A DNA stretch of 64,000 nt, taken from Chromobacterium violaceum ATCC 12472 (lineage in GTDB: Bacteria > Pseudomonadota > Gammaproteobacteria > Burkholderiales > Chromobacteriaceae). The number at the start of each line of letters is the position of its first letter. Position 1 is the first letter of the stretch. Shown here one piece after another: positions 26,560 through 39,747 of the stretch. Location: the NCBI RefSeq assembly GCF_000007705.1, contig NC_005085.1, positions 3,791,752 to 3,855,751 of the forward strand, written 5' to 3'. The position numbers were made by a program, and so were the translations under genes. The notes beneath the pieces were generated by a model. The model saw only the letters and a list, made by a program, of their open reading frames with translations. It did not search any database and was not told the DNA's origin.

Positions 26560-26777
26560 GGCTAACTCCCTTCAAGCAGGATGGCATGCGGACCATCGGC
26601 AATATGAAGCAGATACTGCAACGCAACATTCATTCCTGCCTGGAAGGCCAGTTTTCCACTCGGATCTCGCTCGCAGCGACAGCGCAAGGCGAGATTGACG
26701 CGCCACCGCCTCTCCCACCATCATTGCATGCGCATTTTCACTTTTTGACACCGCAATCTTCAGGCAAGGACCCGTTT

Positions 26778-27101
26778 ATGAACGCCGCCAAGAAAATTCG
26801 CCGCTTCATCGAGGAAGGGCATGATCCGCAGCAGATGCAGGTATTGAAGGAGCTGGCTGCAGCACTGGAAATGGGCCGCTCCTTCGACCTGAGCCTGCTG
26901 TACGATATAGACATGCGCTATTTCGATGTCGCGATCGATCTGCTGAAAGACTGGCGCTTCGATCACCACATCAGTTCGCGCAGCAAACTGCTGGAGCAGC
27001 TGCTGACCGAAATCGCGCCGGACCAGAAAGCCGCAGTCAGCGCCGAAGACGTGGCCGATGCCACCCGGCAGGCGGACGCCGGCAAAAAGAAGAAGAGCTG
27101 A
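26778..27101 (+). CDS. Small conserved-looking protein of unknown function
   Basis: A 107-aa protein I do not recognise. It starts MNAAKKIRRFIEEGHDP, is predicted mostly helical (LKELAAALEMG, LYDIDMRYFDVAIDLLKDWRF), and ends in a Lys-rich KKKKS tail. No signal peptide, membrane segment or Cys. AAGGA lies 10 nt before ATG. Codon use matches neighbouring genes, supporting real coding. It converges on the Gfo/Idh/MocA gene with only 10 nt between stops. Confidence 0.7.
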   Translation: MNAAKKIRRFIEEGHDPQQMQVLKELAAALEMGRSFDLSLLYDIDMRYFDVAIDLLKDWRFDHHISSRSKLLEQLLTEIAPDQKAAVSAEDVADATRQADAGKKKKS

Positions 27102-27111
27102 GACTTGCCGG

Positions 27112-28155
27112 TCAGCGCAGGCTGTCCGGCACCGGCTGCCAGCATTGCAGCATCGCGCTGCGCTTGCCCAGTTCCAACAAGGCCATCACCTGCCATGCCT
27201 CCTCGGCCGGCACAGGGTTCGCCCCGCCATGCAGGATGGCGTCGCGCACGCCGGCGTAGTAGCGGAGGTAATCGCCCGCAGGTCCGGAAAATACTTTCTC
27301 CCCGGCATCCGCCAGCAACAGCCGGCCAGGCTGCGGGTCCACGCCCCAGCCTTCTCCCCCTGGGCGCACGCCTCCCTTAAGCGCATCCTCCTGCGGATCC
27401 AGTCCGTATTTGCTGAAGCTGCCCTGCGTGCCGTGAATGATGAAGCGCGGTCCCGCGTCAGCCACCAGCGCGCTGCCATGCAGGATCACCCGCTTGTCCG
27501 GATAGCGCAGCGCCGCATGAAACCAGTCGTCGCAAACCGCCCCATCCCGCAGCTCCGCCAGCTCCAAGCTCAGCGCCTGCGGCAGCCCGAACAGCTGCAA
27601 CGTTTGGTCCAGCAGATGCGGCCCCAGATCGAACCACAAGCCGGCCCCCGGCGCCGACGACTCGCGCCAGCGCTGCCGAACCTGAGGACGATAGCGGTCG
27701 AAGTGCGACTCGAAATGCGCGACCCGACCCAGCGCCCCTTCATCCAGCAACTGGCGCACTGCGAGAAAGTCCGCATCCCAGCGCCGGTTATGGAACACCG
27801 ACAACAGCCGGCCGGCCTGCTCGGCCTCTTCCATCAATTGCCGAGCCTGCGCGGCATCCAGAGCGAAGGGCTTGTCGACCACCACGTGCTTGCCGGCTCG
27901 CAATGCCGCCTGCGCCAATGGGAAGTGGCTGTCGTTCGGCGTGGCGATCACCACCAAGTCGATCTCCCCCTCAGCAAGCAACGCCTCGGCATCCGGCAGC
28001 ACTCTCGCCTGCGGCCAGTTCCGCAAAACCTGCTCCGGCCTGCTGGACGCCACGGCAGCCAAATCCACGCGGGCGGTCGCACTCAATAAGGGGGCATGAA
28101 ACGTCGCGCCGGCATAGCCATAGCCCAGCAACCCCGCTTTCAGTCGTCTTGTCAT
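27112..28155 (-). CDS. Gfo/Idh/MocA-family oxidoreductase
   Basis: A 347-aa NAD(P)-dependent dehydrogenase. The Rossmann motif LLGYGYAGATFHAPLL opens the protein, VVIATPNDSH and the VVDKPFAL version of the EKP catalytic motif follow; the C-terminal alpha/beta domain has GAGLWFDLGPHLLDQTL and GTQGSFSKYGLDPQE. The latter pattern resembles E. coli YdgJ and related scyllo-inositol/glucose dehydrogenases; the sugar substrate is unknown. ATG chosen after AGGAGGCAAG. No sugar transporter is adjacent. Confidence 0.88.
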   Translation of the reverse strand: MTRRLKAGLLGYGYAGATFHAPLLSATARVDLAAVASSRPEQVLRNWPQARVLPDAEALLAEGEIDLVVIATPNDSHFPLAQAALRAGKHVVVDKPFALDAAQARQLMEEAEQAGRLLSVFHNRRWDADFLAVRQLLDEGALGRVAHFESHFDRYRPQVRQRWRESSAPGAGLWFDLGPHLLDQTLQLFGLPQALSLELAELRDGAVCDDWFHAALRYPDKRVILHGSALVADAGPRFIIHGTQGSFSKYGLDPQEDALKGGVRPGGEGWGVDPQPGRLLLADAGEKVFSGPAGDYLRYYAGVRDAILHGGANPVPAEEAWQVMALLELGKRSAMLQCWQPVPDSLR

Positions 28156-28329
28156 CTTGCCTCCTCCTCCGACCAAGCCCACATGATACGTTGCGGATGC
28201 TGAATGCCCAACCCCGCGAGAAGCGAGGCTTTCTTGGAGAGCGGGATCATGAAGCCGGAGAAGGCAAAGCCCCGCCGGGGTCCGGTCGGGGCAGGGTTGG
28301 CGCGGCGCAGTATCCGGCGCCGGAATGCG

Positions 28330-28358
28330 CAAAGCCCAGCTCGAAGAGCTGGGCTTTG
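28330..28358 (-). terminator. rRNA operon terminator
   Basis: CAAAGCCCAGCTC-GAA-GAGCTGGGCTTTG, a perfect 13-bp stem 11 nt after the 5S 3' end. Confidence 0.85.
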
Positions 28359-28368
28359 TCGTATGGGC

Positions 28369-28485
28369 GTCTGGCGGTGTCCTACTTTCACATGGCGAAT
28401 GCCACACTATCATCGGCGCTAAGGCGTTTCACGGTCCTGTTCGGGATGGGAAGGCGTGGGACCACCTCGCTATGGCCACCAGACA
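28369..28485 (-). rRNA. rrf: 5S ribosomal RNA
   Basis: About 117 nt. Helix I pairs GTCTGG at the 5' end with CCAGAC at the 3' end; internal blocks GGTGGTCCCACGCC, CCCATCCCGAACAGGACCGTGAAACGCC and AGCGCCGATGATAGTGTGG are typical bacterial 5S. Last gene of the operon. Ends are accurate to a few bases. Confidence 0.95.
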
Positions 28486-28604
28486 TAAACTGGTCAAACT
28501 CAAGAAGCCTGAACCAGAGATCCTCTCTGATTCTGAATATTCGGTATCTGATCGTGTCGCACACACGCTATCTTCGCGCCTTGGATTCTCCAAGCCACTC
28601 AAAT

Positions 28605-31496
<2,892 letters not shown>

Positions 31497-31749
31497 CTAT
31501 CATTTCAGTAACCTAAATCACCAAAACGACGGAGCGTGTTTGTGCGACGACTGCACCGCCCCTTTTGATATGGCGACGCAGCCTTAGATACAATCAAATA
31601 CCCAAGATGACGATTTGTCCGCGTAAAGAGTTAACTCTACGCTTTCATCTCGCCGTCTTATATATTCGGCTTCTTCAGTTTGTTAAAGATCGGGCGTTTT
31701 ACAACGCAAACAAAATCAAACTTCTCAATTCGATTTTGTTTGCGGCGTA
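31497..31749 (-). other. 23S-tRNA spacer with boxA-like antitermination site
   Basis: Transcribed spacer. It contains ATCTTTAACA on the minus strand (31681-31690), a boxA-like element for rRNA antitermination upstream of 23S, and a hairpin around 31620-31642. No gene. Confidence 0.6.
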
Positions 31750-31825
31750 TGGTGGAGGATGACGGGATCGAACCGACGACCCCCTGCTTGCAAAGCAGGT
31801 GCTCTCCCAACTGAGCTAATCCCCC
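31750..31825 (-). tRNA. alaT: tRNA-Ala(TGC)
   Basis: 76 nt with encoded CCA; GGGGGATTAGCTCAGTTGGG start, anticodon loop TTTGCAA giving TGC, TpsiC arm GGTTCGATCC. In the 16S-23S spacer as usual. Confidence 0.97.
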
Positions 31826-31911
31826 TCTTTTTGGGTGATGCTGCGTTGCTCAGTCGCTCATGTGCATGAGCACACTTCGCTTCTTCGCGCCTTGCCTGAC
31901 CCAAAAAATAC

Positions 31912-31988
31912 TGGTGGGTCTGGTAGGACTCGAACCTACGACCCCTGCGTTATCAACACAGTGCTCTAACCAGCTGAGCTACAAACCC
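31912..31988 (-). tRNA. ileT: tRNA-Ile(GAT)
   Basis: 77 nt with encoded CCA; GGGTTTGTAGCTCAGCTGG start, anticodon loop TTGATAA giving GAT. First tRNA of the rrn spacer. Confidence 0.97.
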
Positions 31989-32167
31989 AGTAGTCGTTTG
32001 ATACCACATCCTTTTCGATCAAAATCAAGCAGATCCAGGCGAAAGCTGACGACGTGTACATCGAGTACACGAGGAGGCTTTCAACGCAGAGCTGCGCAGA
32101 TTTTCATCGAAAATGCCCTTAACTTGAATAACCGATAGGCTGTAAGTACTTGGCAATCGCCAGTCTC

Positions 32168-33708
<1,541 letters not shown>

Positions 33709-33820
33709 TCTCTTAGCAATTTCTGGCACGCAAGTTCAAAGAAATAACTGGTATTTCCTATCTCTTGCAGTGCAAGTATTCGGCTTTCGCCAAGCACTTA
33801 CACCTATCGGTTATTCGTTC

Positions 33821-33832
33821 TGTTAAAGAGCA
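33821..33832 (-). promoter_or_regulatory. boxA antitermination element of the rrn leader
   Basis: On the minus strand TGCTCTTTAACA, an exact match to the canonical boxA bound by NusB/NusE, about 113 nt upstream of 16S. Confidence 0.85.
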
Positions 33833-33909
33833 GTGCCGATCGCTGCGTCGTCATCACCGGAACCGTTTCGTTTCCGCTGTTTCGTTCGCTGCGTCAGCTG
33901 AGGAGGCGA

Positions 33910-33938
33910 ACTATACGCCCCGACCCCAAACCCGTCAA
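33910..33938 (-). promoter_or_regulatory. rrn P1 promoter
   Basis: Minus strand: -35 TTGACG (33933-33938), 17-bp spacer, -10 TATAGT (33910-33915). The GC-rich run after the -10 resembles a stringent discriminator, and upstream DNA (33950-34020) is AT-rich like an UP element. Confidence 0.85.
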
Positions 33939-34072
33939 CACCTTTTGCGAGAAAAAATGAACTTTCTTCGTCACTCCGTCACAAGTGATTGATTTTTAGT
34001 GAAACAACGGGAAAAGAAATTGCGCCATCTCGGCATGAAGGACCGGAACTCATGCTCAGCAAGGCTGGCCAA

Positions 34073-34111
34073 ACAAACAAAACCGGCTCGAATCTGCGCT
34101 TCGAGCCGGTT
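34073..34111 (-). terminator. Terminator after rnr
   Basis: Minus strand AACCGGCTCGAA...TTCGAGCCGGTT, a 12-bp stem, followed by TTTTGTTTG; 33 nt after the rnr stop. Confidence 0.88.
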
Positions 34112-34143
34112 GCTTTATACCTTTTAATATAGATAAGCGCTGA

Positions 34144-37011
34144 TCAGGCTTCGTCAGCCCCCCGCTTAGCACTGCCGCGCTTGCGGCTCGCGGCTTGCGG
34201 CCGAGCCTTGGGTTCCGCCTGAGGAGCGACGGCCGGTGGCTTGGCCGCTTGTCCGCGGGCAGCAGCTTGCTTCGCCTCGGGTGCCTGCGTCGCAGCCGCG
34301 TCCTGCCGGCCTCGCCTGGCCGAACGGCCGCGCGCCGTACCCGCGGCAGGCGCGGTCGCGTCCCCGGATGCCGGAACGGGCTTGGTGGCCGCAGGCTGAG
34401 CGACCACGGGCTGGCTCGCCGGCTTTGCCTCGGCCGTGGGCTTCGCCGATGTGCTCCGCCCCTTGGCAGCGACAGGCTTGGCCGCGCTGGCAGGCGCTTG
34501 CGCCGCGGCGCCGGACCTTGAGTCGGGCTTCTTCGCGGACTCCCGCACCTCAGCCGGCTTGGCCACTTGCCGCGTCTGCGTCTTGGCGACAGGCTTTTGC
34601 TCGGTCACCGGTTTGGTCGGGTGGCTGCGCCCCTTCGGCGCCGGCGGCAAACCGGCCGGCTTGCTCATAGCCGGCTCCGCCTTCACCGCATCAGGAGCTG
34701 GAATGGCCTCGCTCGGCTGCGCGCGCGCATCGCCCGCGCCGCCGGCCTTGCCGCGGCGACGGCGTCCCGCCTTGGCTGGCGCAGCCCGCTCCACTCCCGC
34801 TCCCGCTCCCGCTCCCACCACCGCCTGGGCGGATGGCTCGTCCCTGACCAGGGCGAAATCGACCTGGGAGCTTTCCAGATTGGCGCCCATCACCTTGACG
34901 GTCAGCGCATCACCCAGACGGTACTGGATGCCGCTCTTCTCGCCGATGATGGCCTGAACGTCCTTCTTGAAATGGAAGTAGTCCTTGCCCAGTTCGGAGA
35001 TGTGCACCAGGCCCTCGGCGTAGACATCGTCCAGCAACACGAACACGCCGAAGCTGGTGACCGCGCTGATCTTGCCTTGGAAGACCTCGCCTACCTTGTC
35101 GCGCATGTAATAGGTTTTCAGCCAGGACTCGACATCGCGGCTGGCGTCGTCGGCGCGGCGCTCGGTCATCGAGCAATGCACGCCCAGCTGCGCCCACTTG
35201 CCGGGCTTGTACTTGACGCCCTTGAGCACCGCCTTGATCGCGCGATGGACCAGCAGGTCCGGGTAGCGGCGGATGGGCGAGGTGAAATGGGTGTAAGCCT
35301 CGTAAGCCAAGCCGAAATGGCCGTTGTTGTCCGGCGTGTAGACCGCCTGCTGCATCGAGCGCAGCAACATGGTCTGCAGCACCGGCGCGTCCGGGCGGCC
35401 GTGGATCTGCTCCGCCAGCTTGCCGTAATCCTTGGCGGTGGGCTTGTCGCCGCCGCCCAGCGTCAGGCCGACCAGCCGCAGATAGGTGCGCAGGTTTTCC
35501 AGCTTTTCCTCGGTCGGCCCTTCATGGACGCGGTACAGCGCCTTGTGGCCGTTTTTCTGCAGAAAATCGGCCGAGCAGACGTTGGCCGCCAGCATGCACT
35601 CCTCGATCAGCCGATGCGCGTCGTTGCGCACGATGGGGACGATGCGCTCGATCTTGCCCTGATCGTTGAAGATCATCTGCGTCTCCACCGAGTCGAACTC
35701 GATGGCGCCGCGCTTGGAGCGCGCGGCCAGCAGGATCTTGAACAAAGCGTACAAGTCCTTCACATGCGGCAGCATCGGATGATCGGTGCCGTTCTGCAGC
35801 CAGTCCCACACCTGGTTGTAGGTGAGGCGGGCTTTGGACTGCATCACCGCGGGATAGAACTTATACTTCTTGACCTCGCCCTTGGCGTTGATCTGCATGT
35901 CGCAGACCATGCACATGCGCTCGACGTCGGGATTCAGCGAACAGATGCCGTTGGACAGCGCCTCCGGCAGCATCGGGATCACCCGGCGCGGGAAATAAAC
36001 CGAGGTGCCGCGGTCCAGCGCTTCCTTGTCCAGCGCGTCGCCCGGCTGCACGTAGAAGCTGACGTCGGCGATCGCCACCACCAGACGGTAACCCTTGCCC
36101 AGCTTTTCGGCGTACACCGCGTCGTCGAAGTCGCGCGCGGTCTCGCCGTCTATCGTCACCAGCGGCAAATCGCGCAGGTCGACGCGGTCCTTGGTCCAAT
36201 CCTTCTTGCGCACTTTCTTCGGCGTCGCCTTGGCCTGGGCCAGGGCATCGTCCGGAAAGCGATGCGGCAGCGCGTGCTTGCGCAGCGCGATTTCGATCTC
36301 CATGCCCGGATCGGCATAGTTGCCCAGCACTTCGGCCACCCTGCCGACAGGCTGGTGGTAGGCATCCGGCTGCTGCAGGATGTCCACCATCACCACCTGG
36401 CCGTCCTTGGCGCCCGCGTCGCCGCCCGGTTCGACCAAAATGTCGTGGTTGATGCGGCGGTCTTCCGGCCGCACCACCCACACGCCGCGCTCGTGCTGGA
36501 TGCGGCCGACCAGCTTACTCACCGCGTGCTCCAGCACCTCGACGATCTTGCCTTCCTGCCTGCCGCGGCGGTCGACGCCGGACGGCCGCACCATCACGCG
36601 GTCGCCGTGCATCACTTTCTTCATCTCCCGTTCGGGGAGGAAGATGTCGGTGCCGGTGCCTTCTCCCTCGTCGGGCATGGCGAAACCGTAGCCGTCGCGA
36701 TGGCCGGACACCTTGCAGCGGATCAGATCCAACTTCTGGGCGACGCAGACCGCGCCCTTGCGGTTGATGATGATTTCGCCGTCGCGCTCCATCGCGCGCA
36801 GCCGGCGTTCAAAGAAGGCATGCTCGTCGCGGCGAATCGACAGCATATGGGCCAATTCGTCCGGAAACAGCGGCACCCCCTGCTCGGCGAGAATCTGCAT
36901 GATGAACTCGCGGCTGGGCAAGGGATTGGAATATTTGAGTTTTTCCCTGTCGAGGAACGGATCCTGTTCGCGGAGGGAAGAGTTTTTTTGCTTTTTTGAG
37001 GTTTGAGCCAT
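34144..37011 (-). CDS. rnr: Ribonuclease R with long low-complexity C-terminal tail
   Basis: A 955-aa 3'-5' exoribonuclease. Order: N-terminal HTH region about 20-90, cold-shock domains about 95-250, the RNB catalytic domain about 280-610 (IDGETARDFDDAV with the Mg-binding Asp residues; HFTSPIRRYPDLLVHR), an S1 domain about 665-750 (GKISAVTSFGVFVLLDDVYAEGLVHISEL), then about 180 residues of Ala/Pro/Lys/Arg-rich sequence (KPAGLPPAPKGRSHPTKP, RGRSARRGRQ). It degrades structured RNA, including rRNA and tRNA quality-control targets. ATG follows GAGGGTGTCA. The start codon overlaps the -35 box of the divergent tRNA-Leu promoter. Confidence 0.95.
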   Translation of the reverse strand: MAQTSKKQKNSSLREQDPFLDREKLKYSNPLPSREFIMQILAEQGVPLFPDELAHMLSIRRDEHAFFERRLRAMERDGEIIINRKGAVCVAQKLDLIRCKVSGHRDGYGFAMPDEGEGTGTDIFLPEREMKKVMHGDRVMVRPSGVDRRGRQEGKIVEVLEHAVSKLVGRIQHERGVWVVRPEDRRINHDILVEPGGDAGAKDGQVVMVDILQQPDAYHQPVGRVAEVLGNYADPGMEIEIALRKHALPHRFPDDALAQAKATPKKVRKKDWTKDRVDLRDLPLVTIDGETARDFDDAVYAEKLGKGYRLVVAIADVSFYVQPGDALDKEALDRGTSVYFPRRVIPMLPEALSNGICSLNPDVERMCMVCDMQINAKGEVKKYKFYPAVMQSKARLTYNQVWDWLQNGTDHPMLPHVKDLYALFKILLAARSKRGAIEFDSVETQMIFNDQGKIERIVPIVRNDAHRLIEECMLAANVCSADFLQKNGHKALYRVHEGPTEEKLENLRTYLRLVGLTLGGGDKPTAKDYGKLAEQIHGRPDAPVLQTMLLRSMQQAVYTPDNNGHFGLAYEAYTHFTSPIRRYPDLLVHRAIKAVLKGVKYKPGKWAQLGVHCSMTERRADDASRDVESWLKTYYMRDKVGEVFQGKISAVTSFGVFVLLDDVYAEGLVHISELGKDYFHFKKDVQAIIGEKSGIQYRLGDALTVKVMGANLESSQVDFALVRDEPSAQAVVGAGAGAGVERAAPAKAGRRRRGKAGGAGDARAQPSEAIPAPDAVKAEPAMSKPAGLPPAPKGRSHPTKPVTEQKPVAKTQTRQVAKPAEVRESAKKPDSRSGAAAQAPASAAKPVAAKGRSTSAKPTAEAKPASQPVVAQPAATKPVPASGDATAPAAGTARGRSARRGRQDAAATQAPEAKQAAARGQAAKPPAVAPQAEPKARPQAASRKRGSAKRGADEA

Positions 37012-37038
37012 TGACACCCTCAGAATTATGTCTATAAT
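37011..37038 (+). promoter_or_regulatory. tRNA-Leu cluster promoter
   Basis: Consensus -35 TTGACA (37011-37016), 16-bp spacer, consensus -10 TATAAT (37033-37038); tRNA starts 46 nt downstream. Its first base is also the first base of the rnr start codon on the other strand. Confidence 0.85.
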
Positions 37039-37084
37039 TCGCTTCTCGTTGCAGCGATGCAACAGAATGATACCGCAAAGCGAC

Positions 37085-37171
37085 GCCCAGGTGGCGGAAT
37101 TGGTAGACGCACTAGGTTCAGGTCCTAGCGCCCGCAAGGGTGTGGAAGTTCGAGTCTTCTCTTGGGCACCA
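37085..37171 (+). tRNA. leu: tRNA-Leu(CAG), copy 1
   Basis: 87 nt with encoded CCA. Anticodon loop TTCAGGT gives CAG; long variable arm as in class II tRNAs. Acceptor has a G-U pair from CTTGGGC. Confidence 0.97.
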
Positions 37172-37222
37172 ATCTTACTATTGTAAGCCCGTCGCTAAGC
37201 TGGCATCATGAAAATCTGGTTG

Positions 37223-37309
37223 GCCCAGGTGGCGGAATTGGTAGACGCACTAGGTTCAGGTCCTAGCGCCCGCAAGGGTGTGGAAGTTCGAGTCTTCTCT
37301 TGGGCACCA
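37223..37309 (+). tRNA. leu: tRNA-Leu(CAG), copy 2
   Basis: 87 nt, identical to copy 1 including the CTTGGGC acceptor strand; 51 nt after copy 1. Confidence 0.97.
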
Positions 37310-37342
37310 ACACAGACAATCAGTAGCATCGCATAGTAGCTT

Positions 37343-37429
37343 GCCCAGGTGGCGGAATTGGTAGACGCACTAGGTTCAGGTCCTAGCGCCCGCAAGGGTG
37401 TGGAAGTTCGAGTCTTCTCCTGGGCACCA
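37343..37429 (+). tRNA. leu: tRNA-Leu(CAG), copy 3
   Basis: 87 nt. Differs from the other copies by one base in the acceptor 3' strand (CCTGGGC), turning the G-U pair into G-C; 33 nt after copy 2. Confidence 0.97.
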
Positions 37430-37486
37430 GATTTAAAATCCGGCGCTTCGGTTCCAGATTTCAGCAGTAATACAATTTAGAGTTTT

Positions 37487-37573
37487 GCCCAGGTGGCGGA
37501 ATTGGTAGACGCACTAGGTTCAGGTCCTAGCGCCCGCAAGGGTGTGGAAGTTCGAGTCTTCTCTTGGGCACCA
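37487..37573 (+). tRNA. leu: tRNA-Leu(CAG), copy 4
   Basis: 87 nt, identical to copies 1 and 2; 57 nt after copy 3. A terminator follows. Confidence 0.97.
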
Positions 37574-37580
37574 AATTCGA

Positions 37581-37618
37581 CGAAACCCCATTGCTCAGGC
37601 AATGGGGTTTTCGTTTTT
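37581..37618 (+). terminator. Terminator of the tRNA-Leu cluster
   Basis: AAACCCCATTGC-TCAG-GCAATGGGGTTT followed by TCGTTTTT. Confidence 0.92.
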
Positions 37619-38224
37619 CAGCGCTCCGTAAAGCTCGGTCCTAGCCGCAAACCGCCTTCCGCAGCCAGACCCAGCGACAGGCGCGCGCGCCGTGCCGCCC
37701 CGCCATCTCCCAGACGATGCCCCCCCAGGCCACCGCCCTCCTGCCTCTCGCCTGCCAACCGGTCAAACCTCGCAATACCTTGCCCCGCTCGGCCAGCGGC
37801 CGTTGTCCCTGACTGCCAGGCGCGGCACCCCATCGCCAGATGGCCGCGGCGGCGGCAGGGCTGGCCGCCAGCACCTTTTCGCTGCCGCGGCTGAGCAACG
37901 CCAACCCGCTGCACAGCCACGGAGACGAAAACGTTGCCCTGGCCTAGGCGCGGATTTCACAGCACTCCGCCCCGCCATTCGAGACAAACCACCATCGACA
38001 ACACCCCAGGCGTAATAGGCGGCGCGCCGGCACCGGGCTTCGCCCCCACCGCCGCCACGCCAGGAGCAGTCGACCACTGACCTACCGGCAGCGGCCCAGA
38101 CCCGCCGGCGAGTGCCGGCTGGGGTTCGGCGAGCGCGACGCCTGGGCGTTCACCAGCCAGGCGTCAGCCCTGCGCCGACGTCCCCTGGCTGCGCGCCAGG
38201 GGACGCGGCCCCGCCTGGCGGCCA
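37619..38224. other. 606-bp gap with no recognisable gene
   Basis: GC-rich DNA between the tRNA-Leu terminator and the MFS gene stop. Short frames exist on both strands (for example a minus-strand frame 37641-37904 rich in Trp/Arg/Ala), but none shows a ribosome site plus a known family. It may be a decayed gene. Confidence 0.4.
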
Positions 38225-39622
38225 TCACTCATGCCCGGCCGACACCTGCCGTCCGGCATCCCGCTCCAGCTTCAGGAACTGCAGGCTGGACAGCATGGTC
38301 AGGCCGCCCATGATCAGGAAGGCATGGCCGAAATCGACGGCGGTCAGCTGCTGATGGCCCTGCAGCCAGGCCACGCTCTGCAACGCGAACGCGCCCACGG
38401 TCACGCCGAAACCCGCGGCCAGCTGCTGCGCCACGCTGGACAGGCTGGTGGCGTGGCTCAGCCTGTCCTTGTCGACATCGGCGAAGGTGATCGCGTTCAG
38501 GCTGGTGAACTGCAGCGAGCGCATGCACCCGCCCAGCACGAACACCAGCAGCAGCAGCCAATGCGGCGTATCGGCCTGGAACAGCGAATACACCGCCACC
38601 GAGCAGCCTGCCAGGATGCTGTTGACCACCAGCACGCGGCGGAAGCCGTAGCGTTGCAGCACCTTGGCGACGATGGTCTTCATGCCCATCGCCCCCATCG
38701 CGGTGGAGCAAGTCAGCAGGCCCGACTCGAACGGCGAGAAACCGAAACCCAGCTGCAGCATCAGCGGCAACAGGAAGGGAATGGTGCCGATGCCGATGCG
38801 GAACATGAAGCCGCCGACCACGCCGGCGTTGAAGGTGGGCAAGCGCAGCAGCGACAGATCCAGCAACGGGTGCGTCTGCTTGCGGTAATGCCGGAGATAG
38901 GCCAGCAATAGCGCCGCCCCCAGCGCCGACAGCCAGATCGAGGCGGTGGCCGACAGCATGTGCTTGCCCTCGGTGGCCAGGCCCAGCATCAGCATCGACA
39001 GCCCGGTGCCGGTGAGCAGAAAGCCCCACCAGTCCAGCCTGGGCACCTCGTCCTCCTTCAAGTTGGCGATGAAGCGTCCGGCCAGCGCCAGCCCCAGGAG
39101 GCCGATCGGGATATTGATCAGGAAAATCCAGCGCCAATGGAAATAGGTGCTGATGAAGCCGCCCAAGGGCGGGCCTATCACCGGTCCCAGCAGCGCCGGC
39201 ACGGTCAGGTAGCTGAGCGCGCGCACCAGGTCCGCCTTGTCTATGGTGCGCAGGATCACCAGGCGCCCCACCGGCACCATCATCGCCCCGCCTATGCCCT
39301 GCAGGAAGCGCGCCAGCACGAAGCCGTGCAGGCTGCCGGTGGCCGCGCACAACAGCGAGCCCAGCATGAACACCAGGATGGCGGAGCGGAAAATCCGGCG
39401 GGCGCCGAAACGGTCAGCCATCCAGCCGCTGATGGGAATGAACACCGCCAGGCTGACCAGATAGGACGTCAACGCCAGCTTCAGCGAGATCGGGTCCACG
39501 CCCAGATCCTGGGCGATCACCGGCAGCGAGGTTGAGATCACGGTGGCGTCCATGTTTTCCATGAACAGCGCCGTGGCGACGATGAGCGGCGTCAGCATGC
39601 CGGGAGCGATTTTCAACTGCAT
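38225..39622 (-). CDS. MFS multidrug exporter, DHA2 (EmrB/MdtD-like) family
   Basis: A 465-aa inner-membrane transporter with about 14 hydrophobic segments. Early MENMDATVISTSLPVIAQDLG is the DHA2 motif of TM1; GWMADRFGARRIF is motif A; FLQGIGGAMMVPVGRLVILR is motif B; PVIGPPLGGFI is motif C. Closest by eye to MdtD/EmrB-type drug:H+ antiporters. No membrane-fusion partner is adjacent, so it probably works alone. Substrate unknown. A single-gene unit. Confidence 0.9.
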   Translation of the reverse strand: MQLKIAPGMLTPLIVATALFMENMDATVISTSLPVIAQDLGVDPISLKLALTSYLVSLAVFIPISGWMADRFGARRIFRSAILVFMLGSLLCAATGSLHGFVLARFLQGIGGAMMVPVGRLVILRTIDKADLVRALSYLTVPALLGPVIGPPLGGFISTYFHWRWIFLINIPIGLLGLALAGRFIANLKEDEVPRLDWWGFLLTGTGLSMLMLGLATEGKHMLSATASIWLSALGAALLLAYLRHYRKQTHPLLDLSLLRLPTFNAGVVGGFMFRIGIGTIPFLLPLMLQLGFGFSPFESGLLTCSTAMGAMGMKTIVAKVLQRYGFRRVLVVNSILAGCSVAVYSLFQADTPHWLLLLVFVLGGCMRSLQFTSLNAITFADVDKDRLSHATSLSSVAQQLAAGFGVTVGAFALQSVAWLQGHQQLTAVDFGHAFLIMGGLTMLSSLQFLKLERDAGRQVSAGHE

Positions 39623-39699
39623 GACAGAAAGGTGTGGGGGAAAGTTTTTTTATCTTACCACTTGCCGGCGACCGCCATGCCGGATGTCATGAACGCTAA

Positions 39700-39723
39700 C
39701 AAAAAGCCGCCCGGAAGGGCGGC
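39700..39723 (-). terminator. Terminator after the phosphatase gene
   Basis: Minus strand GCCGCCC-TTCC-GGGCGGC followed by TTTTTG, 24 nt after the stop. Confidence 0.88.
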
Positions 39724-39747
39724 CTGTCATCACCTGCACGCAGCGGC

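Noticed and set aside
34567..36999. Long plus-strand frame opposite rnr
   Set aside because: Mirror frame of a GC-rich gene; Leu/Ala/His-rich without motifs, whereas rnr on the minus strand is complete.
37085..37573. Four near-identical 87-bp units with unique spacers, superficially like a CRISPR array
   Set aside because: Each unit folds as a class II tRNA-Leu with anticodon CAG and encoded CCA; units are too long for CRISPR repeats and no cas genes are present.
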